Shown here: in pieces, positions 38,930 through 50,554 of the stretch
Position numbering within the stretch: position 1 is the stretch's first letter
Layout of the letters: each line of letters starts with the position of its first letter
From: Tricholoma matsutake
Taxonomy: Eukaryota > Basidiomycota > Agaricomycetes > Agaricales > Tricholomataceae
Direction: 5' to 3'
Length of the DNA stretch: 64,000 bases
Assembly (NCBI GenBank): GCA_026075535.2
Contig: AP026548.1
Location: forward strand, 7,688,001 to 7,752,000
Program-made: the position numbers and the translations under genes
The notes under the pieces: model-generated
Databases searched by the model: none
The model's input: only the letters and a program-made list of their open reading frames with translations
What the model was told of the DNA's origin: nothing

Positions 38930-40557
38930 CAAATGCCAAAACTCAATCCTCACCCCCCATCGTTCATCCCTTCCCCCCGATATACACTCGAACGCAAAGC
39001 TATTATCGACAAAAACCATCCTGGCAATTTTCTATGGCCAGAAGAATGAAAGCTTATGCACGATTTTATTCAAAATCATGAAACGGGTTTCACATGGACC
39101 GAACAAGAACCAGGAAGCTTTTTCCCCAACTTCTTTCCTCCTATTGAATTCCCTGTTATTCCTCACACTCCATGGGTCGAACATAATATCCCTATACCTC
39201 CTGGTCTGTATGAACAGATCTGCGAGATGCTGAAAAAGAAGATAGAAGCAGGAGTATACGAGTCGTCGAACTTGTCGTATCAGTTGCAATGGTTTTGCAT
39301 TGCAAAGAAAGATGCAAAATCACTTTGAATTGTTCACAGTCTCGAGCCTCTTAATCAAGTAATGATACATCACTCTGGCATCGTCCTGATCCCTGAGCAT
39401 CTAGCCAAACAATTTGGTGGACGTGCTTGCTGTTACAATTTTCCTTGTAACTCATGGAACCTGATGCACCTGACGATCCCCTCCAGACAGGAGGCACCCC
39501 TTGACTCATGCCTGTGGCATGCCCTTGACACCAGACGAACCTACAATGCATGCTGACAGCAGGCATTTGATCCCTTTCCCGTGGAAGGCACCCTTGACGC
39601 ATGGTGACTCCATGCACCCAAACCCATTCCCACACATGCTGTGATACGACAGCCCCTTGACATGAGGTCTGTGACGTCGGACTTTCACGATTGACATGCT
39701 GCGCCGCAGCACTCCGTGACATCGGATGCCTCATGCAAGGCATGAGGTCTATTGTTTCTATTCGTACTTGATATGCATCTACCTTTCCGATTGGACAATA
39801 AGGACCTCCCTTGTAGTATAAGTACTGCAACTCATAGTAGGGATGTCCTTAGTTTAGATCTAGGCATTCTACAGCCTTAACTTGCAACTCACAAACTTAC
39901 TCGAAACCACTAAGGAAGCCCCTTAGTGTGTGAACCTGAATGACTCTACACAGAAGCCCTGCTAGAGTGCACTACCTATCTTACATTGGATGCTCTGAGT
40001 AAGACTAGTGCTGAACAACTTGTCGAGGAAGCACCTCATCGAACGACATCAACTAGATCGAGTGGTTGAGGCTTCGCCCTTAACACTTGCAGTGGGATGT
40101 TGGACTTATATGTCGCATTTGACGAAAGGAAAGTTGCAGAATCATCTTGAGATCTAACAACATTTCAGACACCTTTCAGAGCGCTTTGAATCATCACCCT
40201 ACCGATGGGTTGGATGAACTCAGTCCCAATCTTACACGACGACGTAACATTTATCCTACAACCCGAAATCCCTCATATCACCATCCCTTACATCGATGAC
40301 ACACCAGTTAAGGGTCCAAAATCAGAATATTGAACTATCGGAGGATCTTATGAGACGATCGCCGATAATCCAGGCATTCGGTGCTTTGTTTGGGAGCATT
40401 TCGGGAATCTAAATTGTATAGTCCAACACATGAAGTATTGCGGAGGAACATTTTCTGGTCCAAAACTTTACCTTTGCATCTCCGAAATAATCATTCTAGG
40501 TCATCAATGCAATATCGAAGGTCATATGGCCGATCCCACTCGCATCGCAGCAGTTAA
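38930..40557 (+). pseudogene. Reverse transcriptase of the second Gypsy element, split by a solo LTR
   Basis: The N-terminal part is at 39056-39430: TPWVEHNIPIPPGLYEQICE, LQWFCIAKKDAKSL, a TGA at 39326-39328, then IVHSLEPLNQV. After the solo LTR the frame resumes at 40086: GMLDLYVAFDERKVAESS, TGA (40148-40150), DLTTFQTPFRAL, LPMGWMNSVPILHDDVTFIL and the active-site IPYIDDTPVKG. Then it reads FVWEHFGN and ISEIIILGHQCNIEGHMADP up to the MITE. The YIDD catalytic pair is intact. Confidence 0.88.
39431..40085 (+). mobile_element. Solo LTR, 655 bp, inside reverse transcriptase, TSD CTTGC
   Basis: TGTTACAATTTTCCTTG ... CGCCCTTAACA with CTTGC at 39426-39430 and 40086-40090. Its ends and internal blocks (GACATGCTGCGCCGCAGCAC, GCCTCATGCAAGGCATGAGG) match the LTR of the element at 12405-19640, in the opposite orientation. 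It is therefore a solo LTR of the same or a sister family. One TSD copy restores GGRAC-SGMLDLYV in frame. Confidence 0.9.
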
Positions 40558-40999
40558 GATAGTCCTCACTCATAGACAATGACATCATGTGCATTCATTG
40601 ATTTCAGTCAAAAGTGGGCACTGACATTGTCACACTGTGTTTTTAAAAAAAAGGCAACCAAGGAAAGTTTTATTAAGTGTTTTTAAAAAGAACTGTGCAA
40701 ACCAAATTTGAACTAAGGAATGAGTGACAGAGGAGTATTGCTTGCAAAGTCGGCAGTCCATCAAAAATCACTTGCAAAAGAGTCACAATCAAAATATTGA
40801 CTTCCATAACAAAATCCTATACTCCTCCCGCAAAACTCGCACAGTGCCCACCAGGTTTTGGTAGAACCTTCCTGATATGAAGATAAACCTTTCCTTGGAG
40901 CCATATTCTGTAAAAGGGCCTCCAAACATTGTTCACAGGTGAGATGGGTGTGAAATTGTTGATTCACATGATGTCGTTGTGTATGAGTGAGGACTATCT
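40557..40999. mobile_element. Mariner-like MITE, 443 bp, TA target site
   Basis: Terminal inverted repeats of about 33 bp: AGATAGTCCTCACTCATAGA with AATGACATCATGTG on the left, and the same with two changes on the right. TA flanks both sides (40555-40556, 41000-41001). Removing it with one TA restores IAAVSKWGPCQSLTEV in frame in the Gypsy pol. No transposase is encoded. Internal A/T runs only. Confidence 0.88.
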
Positions 41000-41850
41000 T
41001 AGCAAATGGGGGCCTTGTCAAAGCCTTACCGAAGTCAAGGCATTTCTAGGAACCATTGGAGTTTGTTGTATCTTTATTCGAGACTTCACTCAACATGCTA
41101 CAGCTCTAATACACCTTACACAAAAAGATGTCCCTTTCGATTTTGGACTGAAACAAATTGCAGCACAGGAAGACCTGAAGCAAGCATTGATCAATTCCCC
41201 AGCAATTCGCGCTATCGACTACTCATCCGACACCCCAGTTATCCTATCAGTCGATACTTCGTACATCGCTATTGGCTTCTTTCTTATGCAATGCGATCCC
41301 GACAACCTTTGAAAACAATATTATAGTCGATTTGGCTCAATCATGCTTAATGACTGTGAATCCCGGTTTTCACAAGCAAAACTCGAACTCTATGGTCTAT
41401 ATCGCGCTCTCGGAGCACTTTGATTGTACCTGATAGGGGTCCGAAACCTCATCGTCAAAGTCGACGCAAGGTATATCAAAGGCATGCTCTTGAACCCTGA
41501 TATTGCACCTAGCGCTAGCTTCAATCGATGGATTGTCTCAATCCTCACTTTTCACTTCACATTAGTTCATGTCGCAGGTACACATCATGGTCCAGATGGA
41601 CTTTCAAGACATCCTCCACAAGATGAAGATGACCAGTTCAATAACGAAAATGATTTTGGAGACTGGATCGACCGTCTTCATGGTTTTGTACACCAAATCA
41701 ATCCCGTTACGACTCAACCTTTCACTTCCTATCGAGTTTTGACACTCTCCCTCTCTTCAGATCTCAGTAAGGGGGAGGATCCGACCTACAATGATGTCCC
41801 ACAAACAAACAATGCGAAAAAGGAAGACAAAAGATTAATTTGTGTTTGAA
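41000..41850 (+). pseudogene. RT thumb and RNase H of the second Gypsy element
   Basis: In order: WGPCQSLTEVKAFLGTIGVC, FTQHATALIHLTQKDVPFDF, AIDYSSDTPVILSVDTSYIA (RNase H first Asp), a stop near 41312, then YLIGVRNLIVKVDARYIKGM, FTLVHVAGTHHGPDGLSRHP (last RNase H motif). It ends at a stop at 41847-41849. A shifted remnant (YTTFVRYCTEFFLDCGKL) follows to 41948. Confidence 0.85.
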
Positions 41851-41948
41851 AATGGTTATAGGATTTGGTATGACCTCCAGATTTATCAGATTCTGAATAC
41901 ACTACCTTCGTTCGATATTGCACCGAATTCTTCTTAGATTGTGGCAAA

Positions 41949-42046
41949 CTTTCACCACCTAGAAATATTAAATTTCAAATTTGTGAAAGGCAGTGCCCAC
42001 TAGTGCCCACCCATGAAATTTAATATTTCAAGGTGGTGAAATCTCT
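41949..42046. repeat. 98-bp hairpin at the Gypsy/KDZ boundary
   Basis: Arms TTTCACCACCTAGAAATATT with AAATTTCA, and TGAAATTT with AATATTTCAAGGTGGTGAAA, around a centre with a second inverted repeat GTGCCCACTAGTGCCCAC. It marks the exact point where Gypsy coding sequence ends. It could be a terminal repeat of the KDZ element or a tiny fold-back insertion. Confidence 0.6.
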
Positions 42047-42524
42047 ATTAGAATGTTTGCCTTTTGCAATCTTGAAAACCTGATGTGAAATTATTACTTT
42101 CACTATACCAATCACAAGGTTGAAAGCTAGCCTTTCTGAAACTATTTCTGTAGATTGAAAGCCAGCCTTTCTGCTCCCAGAATGTTAAACTGAACAGCTG
42201 CTGAAAGGCTTGTTGAAAGTCTTTGTGAAAGTCACACTTTCACACAGACTTTGACCAACCAGAAAGAAATTCTTTTATGGATCAGAAAGCATGACCAGAA
42301 AATAAAACTTTCTGATCTAATTTCTGAAAGCCTTTCAGGCAATTGATAAGTTAAACATCCTTTACAGAAATACTTCCAGTATCTACACTGAAATGTCATG
42401 AGAAATTTAACCAGAAATATTGATTTTCAAAGTATATTTCTAATGGGTAATTTTTTGAATGTCTGTTTGTAGAAATCTAGTCTCAAATATAATATTTCAC
42501 AAAAAATTTCTAACTATATTTCAG
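42047..42524. repeat. GAAAG/CTTTC motif cluster upstream of the KDZ block
   Basis: About two dozen copies of CTTTC, GAAAG, CTTTCTGA and related words in both orientations over 480 bp, such as GAAAGCTAGCCTTTC and GAAAGGCTTGTTGAAAGTC. Subterminal repeats of a DNA transposon are the likely explanation, given the KDZ gene that follows. Confidence 0.5.
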
Positions 42525-43810
42525 GAAGGAGAAATTATGAGGCTGGTGTTGTTCCTCTACCACAAGCTTTGGCGCATGTCCCGCTTATGGTGTTGGATGA
42601 AAAGATTGAAGTGGGCTGGGTATGGTCACAATCAAAAAGATCCATTGAAACCTGAACCAGGACCACTTGACAACTTCTGTCCAGCTTGTCCTCAAGTAGG
42701 CATAAATATACCGGAAAATTGGAAGGACGATGAGAACCGGTGGGTGATTAAACACCTGCTTTGTGCAGTGGTCTCTGAAATGATATTACACCTTAGATTT
42801 GTTTTTAAACGCGTATTTGTGGCTGATGGCAATTTCAAAGCTGACCATGTTCAGCAGAAAAACTCTGATACTGATATATGGCTATGGGATAGAGCTGGGA
42901 TGGCCCCAAATCAGGCTGAATACAAGCAGTTTCTCCAAGATGCCATAGAACAATTAACAGTAAGCACACTTCCCTTGCCATTGCCGCTGCCATTCCTGGG
43001 GCTGTGGCTGTTCCTACCCCCACTCCCATGCCCGCTCCCATGCCTGCTCCTGATCTGATCTGATCTGATCCGTGCCCCTTTTGCAGAAGGCACCTTGCAA
43101 AAATAAATTCCTAACCATTGTGAATGCTTTTCTGGCATTGAAGGCATGTGATAGGACTGGAGTAGCTGCCATTGCATGTGCACAACATGGATGTTACGCA
43201 CCCAATGCCTTGGTAGACTTGTTCCAGGGAGAACAGCAAAAGAATGTTGACTTTGCTTCTCTACCTTCTGGAGCACATTGGTCCACATCTTCCAGCTGAC
43301 CTGACCATTGACCAGGCCATTGGGCTTATGCATGTACATGGTCACAAGGACAAATGCTTTTTTCGCTATGCTCCATCTTTCATTCCAGGCTCTGGCATTG
43401 TAGCAGGAGAAATACTAGAGTCCCTGTGGTCATCACTGAATTCCATCTCCCCAACAGTCAGGACAGCAACCTTGCCACATCGGGCAGAAATGGTCGATGA
43501 TCATGCTACAGACTCAAATCACAAGAAAATGCTTGGCATGACCACTATGCTGTGTGCAAAATCCCAAGAAGCCCTTGAGATCTCCATGCAGCTTGGAAAG
43601 CACCATGCTGACCTTACAGCAGCATTTGGTCAACAGGTGGTCCAAAGATGGGAGGATGAAGTGACTGCAGCAGAATCACTCAGGCTGACAGATGTTAAGG
43701 CCATGGATATCTACGCCACTCAGAGATTACGAGTCCTTAACAATGTTAAGTATTACAGACTCGTTCTTCATACCAGGAATCGAGGAAAAATTCAGTGGCA
43801 CAGTCAGTAA
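42525..43810 (+). pseudogene. KDZ-type transposase, central and C-terminal half, damaged
   Basis: The exon opens after ...TATTTCAG at 42524: YHKLWRMSRLWCWMKRLKWA, FCPACPQVGINIPENW and RFVFKRVFVADGNFKADHV (first catalytic Asp region). A CTGCC/CCATGCC microsatellite with GATCT repeats (42965-43075) follows. Next come NKFLTIVNAFLALKA, AAIACAQHGCYAPNALVDLF, then a jump to IDQAIGLMHVHGHKDKCFFR, YAPSFIPGSGIVAGEILESL and MVDDHATDSNHKKM. The block usually between VD(F/Y) and the GL(M/F)HVHGH motif, which holds the next catalytic Asp, is largely missing. N-terminal Cys cluster absent. Confidence 0.85.
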
Positions 43811-44029
43811 GTCATTACAAAAATTACTGACTTTACTAACCATGGGACTGAAAAATTAGCCGAGACGTGGATTTCGAGTATAAAAGGAAAATTTTCATCC
43901 GGCTATCTAAATTACTGGTAACCTGCAGTAAATCCATTACAAGCTATTATTGATCAGTTACAAACTTTGTATTGAAATTTTGAAATTGATGATACTTCGG
44001 GGGTGCACGTGACCGCTTTAGGGTATGCT

Positions 44030-46290
44030 TTTTTTTAGCACATCTACAAGATGAAAACTGAAGGAGATACTATATTTACAACAATACCAAGCAATGCCAA
44101 GTACTCTCCCGATGACTGGCCAATGATGTACTTTCCCATTGTAGTTAAATGAACCTAATCGGACAAGAAATGAGTGAGATACAAGACTTCCAATTTGCAT
44201 GATTTAACTTGCAAATGAAAAGTATGCTGTTGGTCATTGGGAAATATTTACAAGTATTTGGGATTGTTTGTTTATAGATCAAAAAGATCAACATAACTAT
44301 ATCAGAGCCAGTTTTTACTCAATTGAGTTTATTTAACTTGTGGAAGGGTATGTAACTTGGACACTTTGCCCTGTGCTGACAAAACTTGTTTATATTTGTT
44401 TGTTAGATTATCAAAATACTGTATCTTGCTCAATTCTTGGCTGATTTCTTTTATTTAACTTGGAATGAGAAGATACATTATTGGCCAATCATTGGGAGGG
44501 TATTTGGCATTGTTTGGCATTGTTGTCATCTAAATATAGTATCTCCTTCAGTTTTCATCCATTTTGGATGATTTAACTGTTGGTCTATTATTAAAAGATA
44601 CCTACAAATATTTGGCATTATTTGTTCATATATCAAAAAATCAAAAAGATGATGTCAGAGCTGGTTTTAACTCAATTCAGTTTATTTAACTTGTAGAAGG
44701 GTGTAGCTTGGGCACTTTACACTGATAAAGGTTGTTTATCTTTAATTGTTAAATCATCAAAATACTGTATCTTGCCCATTTCTTGGCTGATTTGTTTTAT
44801 TTAACTTGGAATAAGAAGATACACTATTGGCCCATCATTGGCCAATCATCAGAAGAGTATTTGGTATTGTTTGACATTGTTGTCATGCCTAAATATAGTA
44901 TCTCTCCATTTTGGATGATTTAACTTGAAAATAAAAAGATACTGTTGGTCTATCCTTAAAGGATATTTACAGATGTTTGCTATTATTTGTTAATATATCA
45001 AGCAGATCAAAAAGACTATATCAGAGCCAGTTCTAATTCAATTGAGTTTAACTTGTAGAAGGATGTAGCTTGGGCATTTTATACTATGTTGACAAAATTG
45101 TTTATCTTTATTTGTTAAATTATCAACATGCTGTATCTTGGTCAATTCTTGGCCAATTTGTTTTATTTAACTTGGAATAAGAAGATACATCATTGGCCCA
45201 TTCATTGAGATCATGTTTGGTATTGTTTGGCATTGTTTGTAGTATCTCAGTTAGTTCTTCTTTAATCCAACTGATTTAACCAGCAAATAAAATATATACT
45301 GTTTGTACTATCTGATTTATGTGTGCTAACAAAGGTTGCTTATATTTGTTATTAAATCATCAAAAATGCTGTATCTCACTCAATTCTTGTCCCATTTGTT
45401 TTATTTAACTTGAAATAAAAAGATATATTGTTGGCCCATTACTGAAATTTCATTTGGAATTATTTGGCCTTGTTTGTATAGTTTCAATTTATTATTTCAG
45501 TCAGTTCTTATATAAACAATGTTGTATACTATTAGACCATTATTGTTAAGTGCTGAACTTGAGGGTGGAAATCTGTCAGACTCATATTGGATGGTGTATC
45601 AGAGAGGACTTGGCTTCAACTTATAAGAAATTGTGCCCTTCACCTTGTCAGTGTCTAATTTCAAGACAAAGGTAAATGTAAGAATATCAGAGTTTGAGAG
45701 GAAGTCTGAGACAGGAGAGGAGACTAGAGATTGAGATGGGTAAACTTGGTTGATTTATGAACTGAAGAATACAAACAGAAGTAAATAGATTAAATACTAA
45801 AGAGCAGAGTTAGGTCAGAGACTGGTGGAGAACAGAGTAGTGGAGGTATCATAGGAATGGAAACTATATCTAAGATACTAATGCTATGCCAATCATTACT
45901 AGGTGACCTTGGTGGAAAATGGTTGGAAGTCCGACAAAAATCCACATTGCTGGAACAGAATCAAGAGATATTATTATATATTTGTTATTATTTGTTATTA
46001 ATGAAAATAAGCTATATCTTCCTTATTTTTGTGCTATGTTTAACTTGTAATAGAATAGAATATCATTGATGCATCATTAACATAATAGTTTCCACTATTT
46101 GGTATTATTTATTAGGGCTAAATCTAAAGTTTATATCTGTATTTTATGTGTTATATATCATTTTGATTAGTTTCTTGAGCTGATTTTCTATTTTTTATTT
46201 CTTTGCATACTATTGGGTTTTTTATTACCAAATATTGTCAGGTATTTAGCATTATTTGATTATAGATCATAAGATATAAGGACTTGTACC
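44030..46290. repeat. A/T-rich satellite, about 355-365 bp unit
   Basis: Head-to-tail units with TCAGAGCYRGTTTTWACTCAA start at 44302, 44655 and 45021. Each has TTTATTTAACTTG, a line AAATACTGTATCTTGCTCAA and TTGGCATTGTTTGGCATTG. The first stretch (44038-44150) is an inverted partial unit. Decayed partial units follow to about 46290. The array sits between two parts of the KDZ gene. Confidence 0.8.
45544..45870. mobile_element. LTR fragment related to 27090-27798
   Basis: Starts TGTTAAGTGCTGAACTTGAG and shares GGACTTGGCTTCA, CTTATAAGAA, GTGCCCTTCACCTTGTC and TTATGAACTGAAGAATACAA with the solo LTR in the LINE. The other end and a TSD were not found. It interrupts the satellite. Confidence 0.6.
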
Positions 46291-47207
46291 TGCCAGAATT
46301 GGCCCTCACCCCCAAGTCAGGAGTGGGAGTGGGAACAGCATCGGCATCGGAAACAGGAGTGGCACCAGCACCAGTTCAATCTGCGGTTGAGGAGTGGATT
46401 GATTTCGCAATCATCATTCAACAAATGCAGTAAGTACTGCCTAACATACTCATATATCACAACCCATTGTTGGCACACACTAGGATTGAATTATGAGACA
46501 AAGTCCACTGACTTGGTACATCACCAAATGTTTCTGACATGCAATCTGTTGAAAGGGAAAGGGAAGCTCTTGCATCCCACATGGAAACCTTAACAGATTT
46601 ACAAAATGCTGCCAATGATGCCAACCATGACATTGCTCCATCACAAATCAGCCATTACAATGTTGATGACTTAGACCCTTCAGATGAAGACACACCTACA
46701 GCATTGGGGCCTTCACATCTTCCAGCTGACAGAAATGCTATTCCAGTTGAGGAGCAATGAGTATACCTCCCATTTAATGGCCCTCTGGCAGAGGTGGAGA
46801 TTCAGCTCAGGAAGAATCAGGCAAGCCAACTGCTGCATCGGCTACAGGTTCCCTGACTGGCTTTGATGCTGCTCCCTTTTATCTTTCTGATTCTACCTCC
46901 TTGTCTCCAGCCGCCAATCCAACTTCAACAGATGCAGCTGCTTTCCCCACTGCATCTGATGCTGCAGATGCTTTTCTGTCATCCTCAGAGACTGGATCTA
47001 ATGGTGAATCCGATGCTGATGCTGATTCTGATGTAGAAGATTCCATTACCACATCACAGATAGAGAACCCACTCCTTCTCGTATCACTTTGCCGACCTAC
47101 CCTCCTGTGGACTTCACTCTGCCGATCTACACTGCTGCAGACTTCAGTTATGTTGATGAGACTTGGTTGTCTAGCCCTGATGAGATGATGGACACTGACA
47201 TTGAATG
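46290..47207 (+). pseudogene. KDZ-type transposase, C-terminal exons
   Basis: VEEWIDFAIIIQQMQ (46388-46430) is followed by an intron (GTAAGTACTGCC ... CACACTAG, about 46429-46482), after which IEL-stop-DKVH continues. The stop is TGA (46490s) where Arg is expected. Further acidic, Ser/Asp-rich segments (46539-46760, 46901-47080) lead to a clean C-terminus, FSYVDETWLSSPDEMMDTDI, stop at 47205-47207. This is the usual tail of KDZ proteins in Agaricomycetes, by recalled pattern. Confidence 0.65.
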
Positions 47208-47219
47208 ATGCATCATGTA

Positions 47220-48005
47220 TATATAGTGTTGTGGGTAGTAGTACATTGTAAATAGTAATATCATTGTTTTTGTGGTCCTGTCAAGCCCCCATGTCAGTGC
47301 TGCTTCCTGGTCCCAGTCCCTGCCTCTGCCCCTGCCCCTGCCCTCTTCCCCTGCAATTGCATTTCAAACATTACTAATGTCTGTACTATGTTCTTAATGC
47401 ATGTCTATCTGTACAGTACAGCAAGTAAAGTAGTAATGTAGTCATTGGTTAATTAATAGAGTATGTACAAATATATAGTGAGTTCAATGGCGTCCATCAA
47501 AACAGATAATACAATGTATACAGTCAATAGTCCCCATCCCTGCTCCCATCCCTGCTCCCATCCCCATCCCCATCCCCTTCCCTGCAATTGCATTTCAAAC
47601 ATTACTAATGTCTGTACTATGTTCTTAATGCACATCTATCTGTACAGTACAGCAAGTAAAGTTGTAATGTAGTCATTGGTTAATTAATAGAGTATGTACA
47701 AATATATAGTGAGTTTGATGGCATCCATCGAAACAGATAACACAATGTACAGTCAATAGTATTCATAGGTTAATATTGCCCATTCCCATGTCCATGCCCA
47801 ATGGCGATGCCATGGCTGTCCTTGTGTCTGTGGCTGTGTCTGTGCCCATTGCATTTCAAATGTTACTAATGTCTGTATTACATTCCTAATGCATGTCTAT
47901 TGTAAGGTATAATAATCAGTGTACAATGTAGTCGTTGGTTAATATAGTATAGTGACTTTATATAGTGAGTTTGACAGCATCCATTGAACCCGTATCATTC
48001 AATAC
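47220..48005. repeat. Tandem repeat, three units of about 230-260 bp
   Basis: Units share TGCATTTCAAACATTACTAATGT (from about 47360, 47588 and 47848), TGTAGTCATTGGTTAATTAA, ATATATAGTGAGTT and CATCCATCRAAACAGATAA. Each is preceded by its own variable C-rich microsatellite: CCCCTGCC, CCATCCCTGCT, or CTGTGTCTGTGG. The microsatellite looks like the variable part of an otherwise conserved unit. Confidence 0.75.
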
Positions 48006-48009
48006 AATG

Positions 48010-50130
48010 TATGCATTCGATAGGTTGTATCATTCAATACAAAATAGCTTACCTATGTGCTAGTATGCTGTGCTTACCAGTGGGAGCTATCTAAGAATGC
48101 GTCATCCGTGATGTCCATGTTTTTGGATTGACTCTGAGTCGTCCACTGGCATGCACCAATTTAAGTTGATACCAACACATTGATGGGGCCCTCCCAAAGT
48201 AACAATGTAAGGGGAGTGAGGCAAAGAGAAAAAAGGAAGAACCCAAAAAATAATATTTTATTTCCATGAAAATATGTATCACATACCGGAACATACAATG
48301 GAAGACAGTATGGAACTGTCAATGAAGAACAGAAGACTGCTAGTGATTGATCATCACAACACAGCTATATATATTGCCAGTTTTCCCATCTACCTATTTT
48401 AAGAATTATAATGGAGGAAGAAGAACCACGGATATAAGAGGGCATATTATGATGGCAGTGTGGAGAGGGCGCAACAATAGGCTGGTGCACACAACGAGCA
48501 AGAAACTGCCTGGCCACCCACCATTATCTGAACATCACATGCATTCATTATATATCAGGTAGACCTGTAGTTACAGTCCTGCATGTACCACACTATGATC
48601 TGTCATTAGAGTATGTTTATATATGAAAAGGACGTTATTGCCTGGCCATGTCACAGCCAACAACAATGGCAACCCCTGCTACTACCACCTCTGGAATGAC
48701 CACCAGAGACACCGCTGGCACACAGACAGCTAGCACCACCTCGGATACAACTACCTATGCACCTGGCAATCCACAATGACCATCTACAGCCCAATAAATG
48801 GAGTTATGGGACTATGAGGAGATGTGTTTGCTGAAACATGTCATCTGTTCAATGAACTAACTCTGCTGGCCCCATCATCCACAGCAACAGTCCACAGCAC
48901 CTCTCACACTGTCCAGCTCACCCCTGCTCGTGCCCCAGACCCCTGTTTCACACCTCAAACCACCCCACACATCTGCCACATCACATATGATGTTCCACTC
49001 TCCCACTATGTCTGACACACCCCAGTATGGCCGTAGTTGGGTTGTCTCATGTTCTACAGATGATACATTTGTAACTACCATATCATGGCCCTGTCTCCTG
49101 TCCCACTGCCATACCCCTGGTATTTCCCCCCACCCCCCACAATAATTTTTTTTATCCAGGCCCATCATCATATGTTTGCCCACCTTCTTTCCAACCATTT
49201 ATTATGCACCGTCATTCCTTAGGTATAAGACCAGTTCCAAAGCTAGAGACTGCACATCTCCACCAGTTCAAACCGACCTTTGTCGGTCTTTAATACATAT
49301 GTAATCTGGGCAACTGCAACCAGTTCACTAAGAAATCTGAGGCAACTGCAACTGCAAAAGCAACCAGACCATGGTTCAGTCTGGTCCAGTTCCAGTTTTT
49401 TTCTGGTTCAACAAACTGGACCTTCAAACACTATGTGTAGTTTGTTTGCTAGACTGCAGGCAATGTGTGTGAGCTGTTTGCAGCCTGGGTATTGATCTCC
49501 AATGTGACAGATCTGTCTGAGTGTTAGATGTGGTCCAAATCCTCATTTTCAAGGCAGTTGCAGCAGGTGTTGCTGACATTGTTGGCAGTGACATGGTGGT
49601 GGCACAGGGAGGCCAGGTGTGACACAAGGGTTTGGCAATTCTGCTGGAGTGCTTGGAAGTGAATGTTGTCATTTGTGAGGTGATGGTGGCCTTTTTGAAG
49701 CAGGGGATGAAATGGTGGGGCTGTTATTGACAGTGTTGGCAGCATTGATAGGGGCCTGTGCAGCCGTTGTCAGTGATGATGTGGCAGGTGATTGTGGTGT
49801 TGATGAATAGGTGTGGGTGCTTTGGGTGCTGTCAATGGTGTCGATAGCTCTGATGTGGCAGGTGGAGGTTGGGCGGGTGTACTACTCAGTGTCAACATGG
49901 TGGGTCATGGTCATAGTCATAGTTTGGTAACAATGTAGCTGGGAGTTTGTTCAAATGTGCATAGCAAAGTAATAAAACATGAGGGAAGTGAAGAATATGC
50001 ATATGGAAACATGCTACAATGTCAGAATAAGTACAGTATGCATAATACAAGTTACAGTAAGTGAACAGTGCAAATTAGAGTAAGTGGACAGCGTATGGGA
50101 TTGAAATACATAAAACATATATCATGTACC
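48010..50130. other. Mostly non-coding; Thr-rich and Cys-poor coding relics only
   Basis: A Thr/Ala-rich plus-strand relic (TTTSGMTTRDTAGTQTAST, 48650-48780) with in-frame stops, and low-complexity frames near 48820-49150, look like remains of another multicopy hypothetical gene. On the minus strand 49424-49745 gives a polar block (HVTANNVSNTCCNCLENEDL). An inverted repeat CCGACCTTTGTCGG lies at 49268-49282. None of this supports a functional gene. Confidence 0.3.
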
Positions 50131-50554
50131 AATACATAATACTTGTGTTTTGTGCCACAAAGTCTGGGATGTTGACGCTACAAACTGATTTACAGCAGTT
50201 GTTTCAAGGTTTGTCACGCTTTGTGATGAGACATCACGTGTCACACTGCCGCGACCATCACGGCCCACGGGGATTAATCGATTACCCCCAATCGAAATGA
50301 CAATCATCAGCCCCGGGCGCTGGTAGCCGCCGATAAGATAACCATGACATGCAGGACTTTTTTTGAGCAGGCTGCCAGCTTAAACTTAAGTATCAATGTA
50401 CAGCTGATTTTATGTACATGATTATTGAAATGTTCTACTTGAGTGACGCACTGTATCGTAGTCCTACTTTGTGTTGCTGCAGAGGCATGCCATACGCTGC
50501 CGAAGGACAACAGAATAAGTATTTACGAATGGGATTACAATTATTTTACATCGG
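50131..50554. other. Region 3' of the MYB gene
   Basis: Mixed sequence with a GC-rich segment (CATCAGCCCCGGGCGCTGG, 50306-50325). No coding block is supported. It probably includes the 3' untranslated region of the MYB gene. Confidence 0.35.

Larger units (their letters stand above)
34796..41948 (+). mobile_element. Second Ty3/Gypsy-type element, plus strand, 3'-truncated and nested
   Basis: A 5' LTR (34796-35914) is followed by a putative primer-binding site and gag (36109-37300). Protease (37869-38507) comes next, then reverse transcriptase split by a solo LTR (39431-40085) and a mariner-like MITE (40557-40999), then RNase H to about 41850. The element then stops at 41949, where a hairpin and KDZ sequence begin. 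Integrase and 3' LTR are not seen. Several in-frame stops are TGA at Arg positions (37863, 39326, 40148). Confidence 0.9.
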
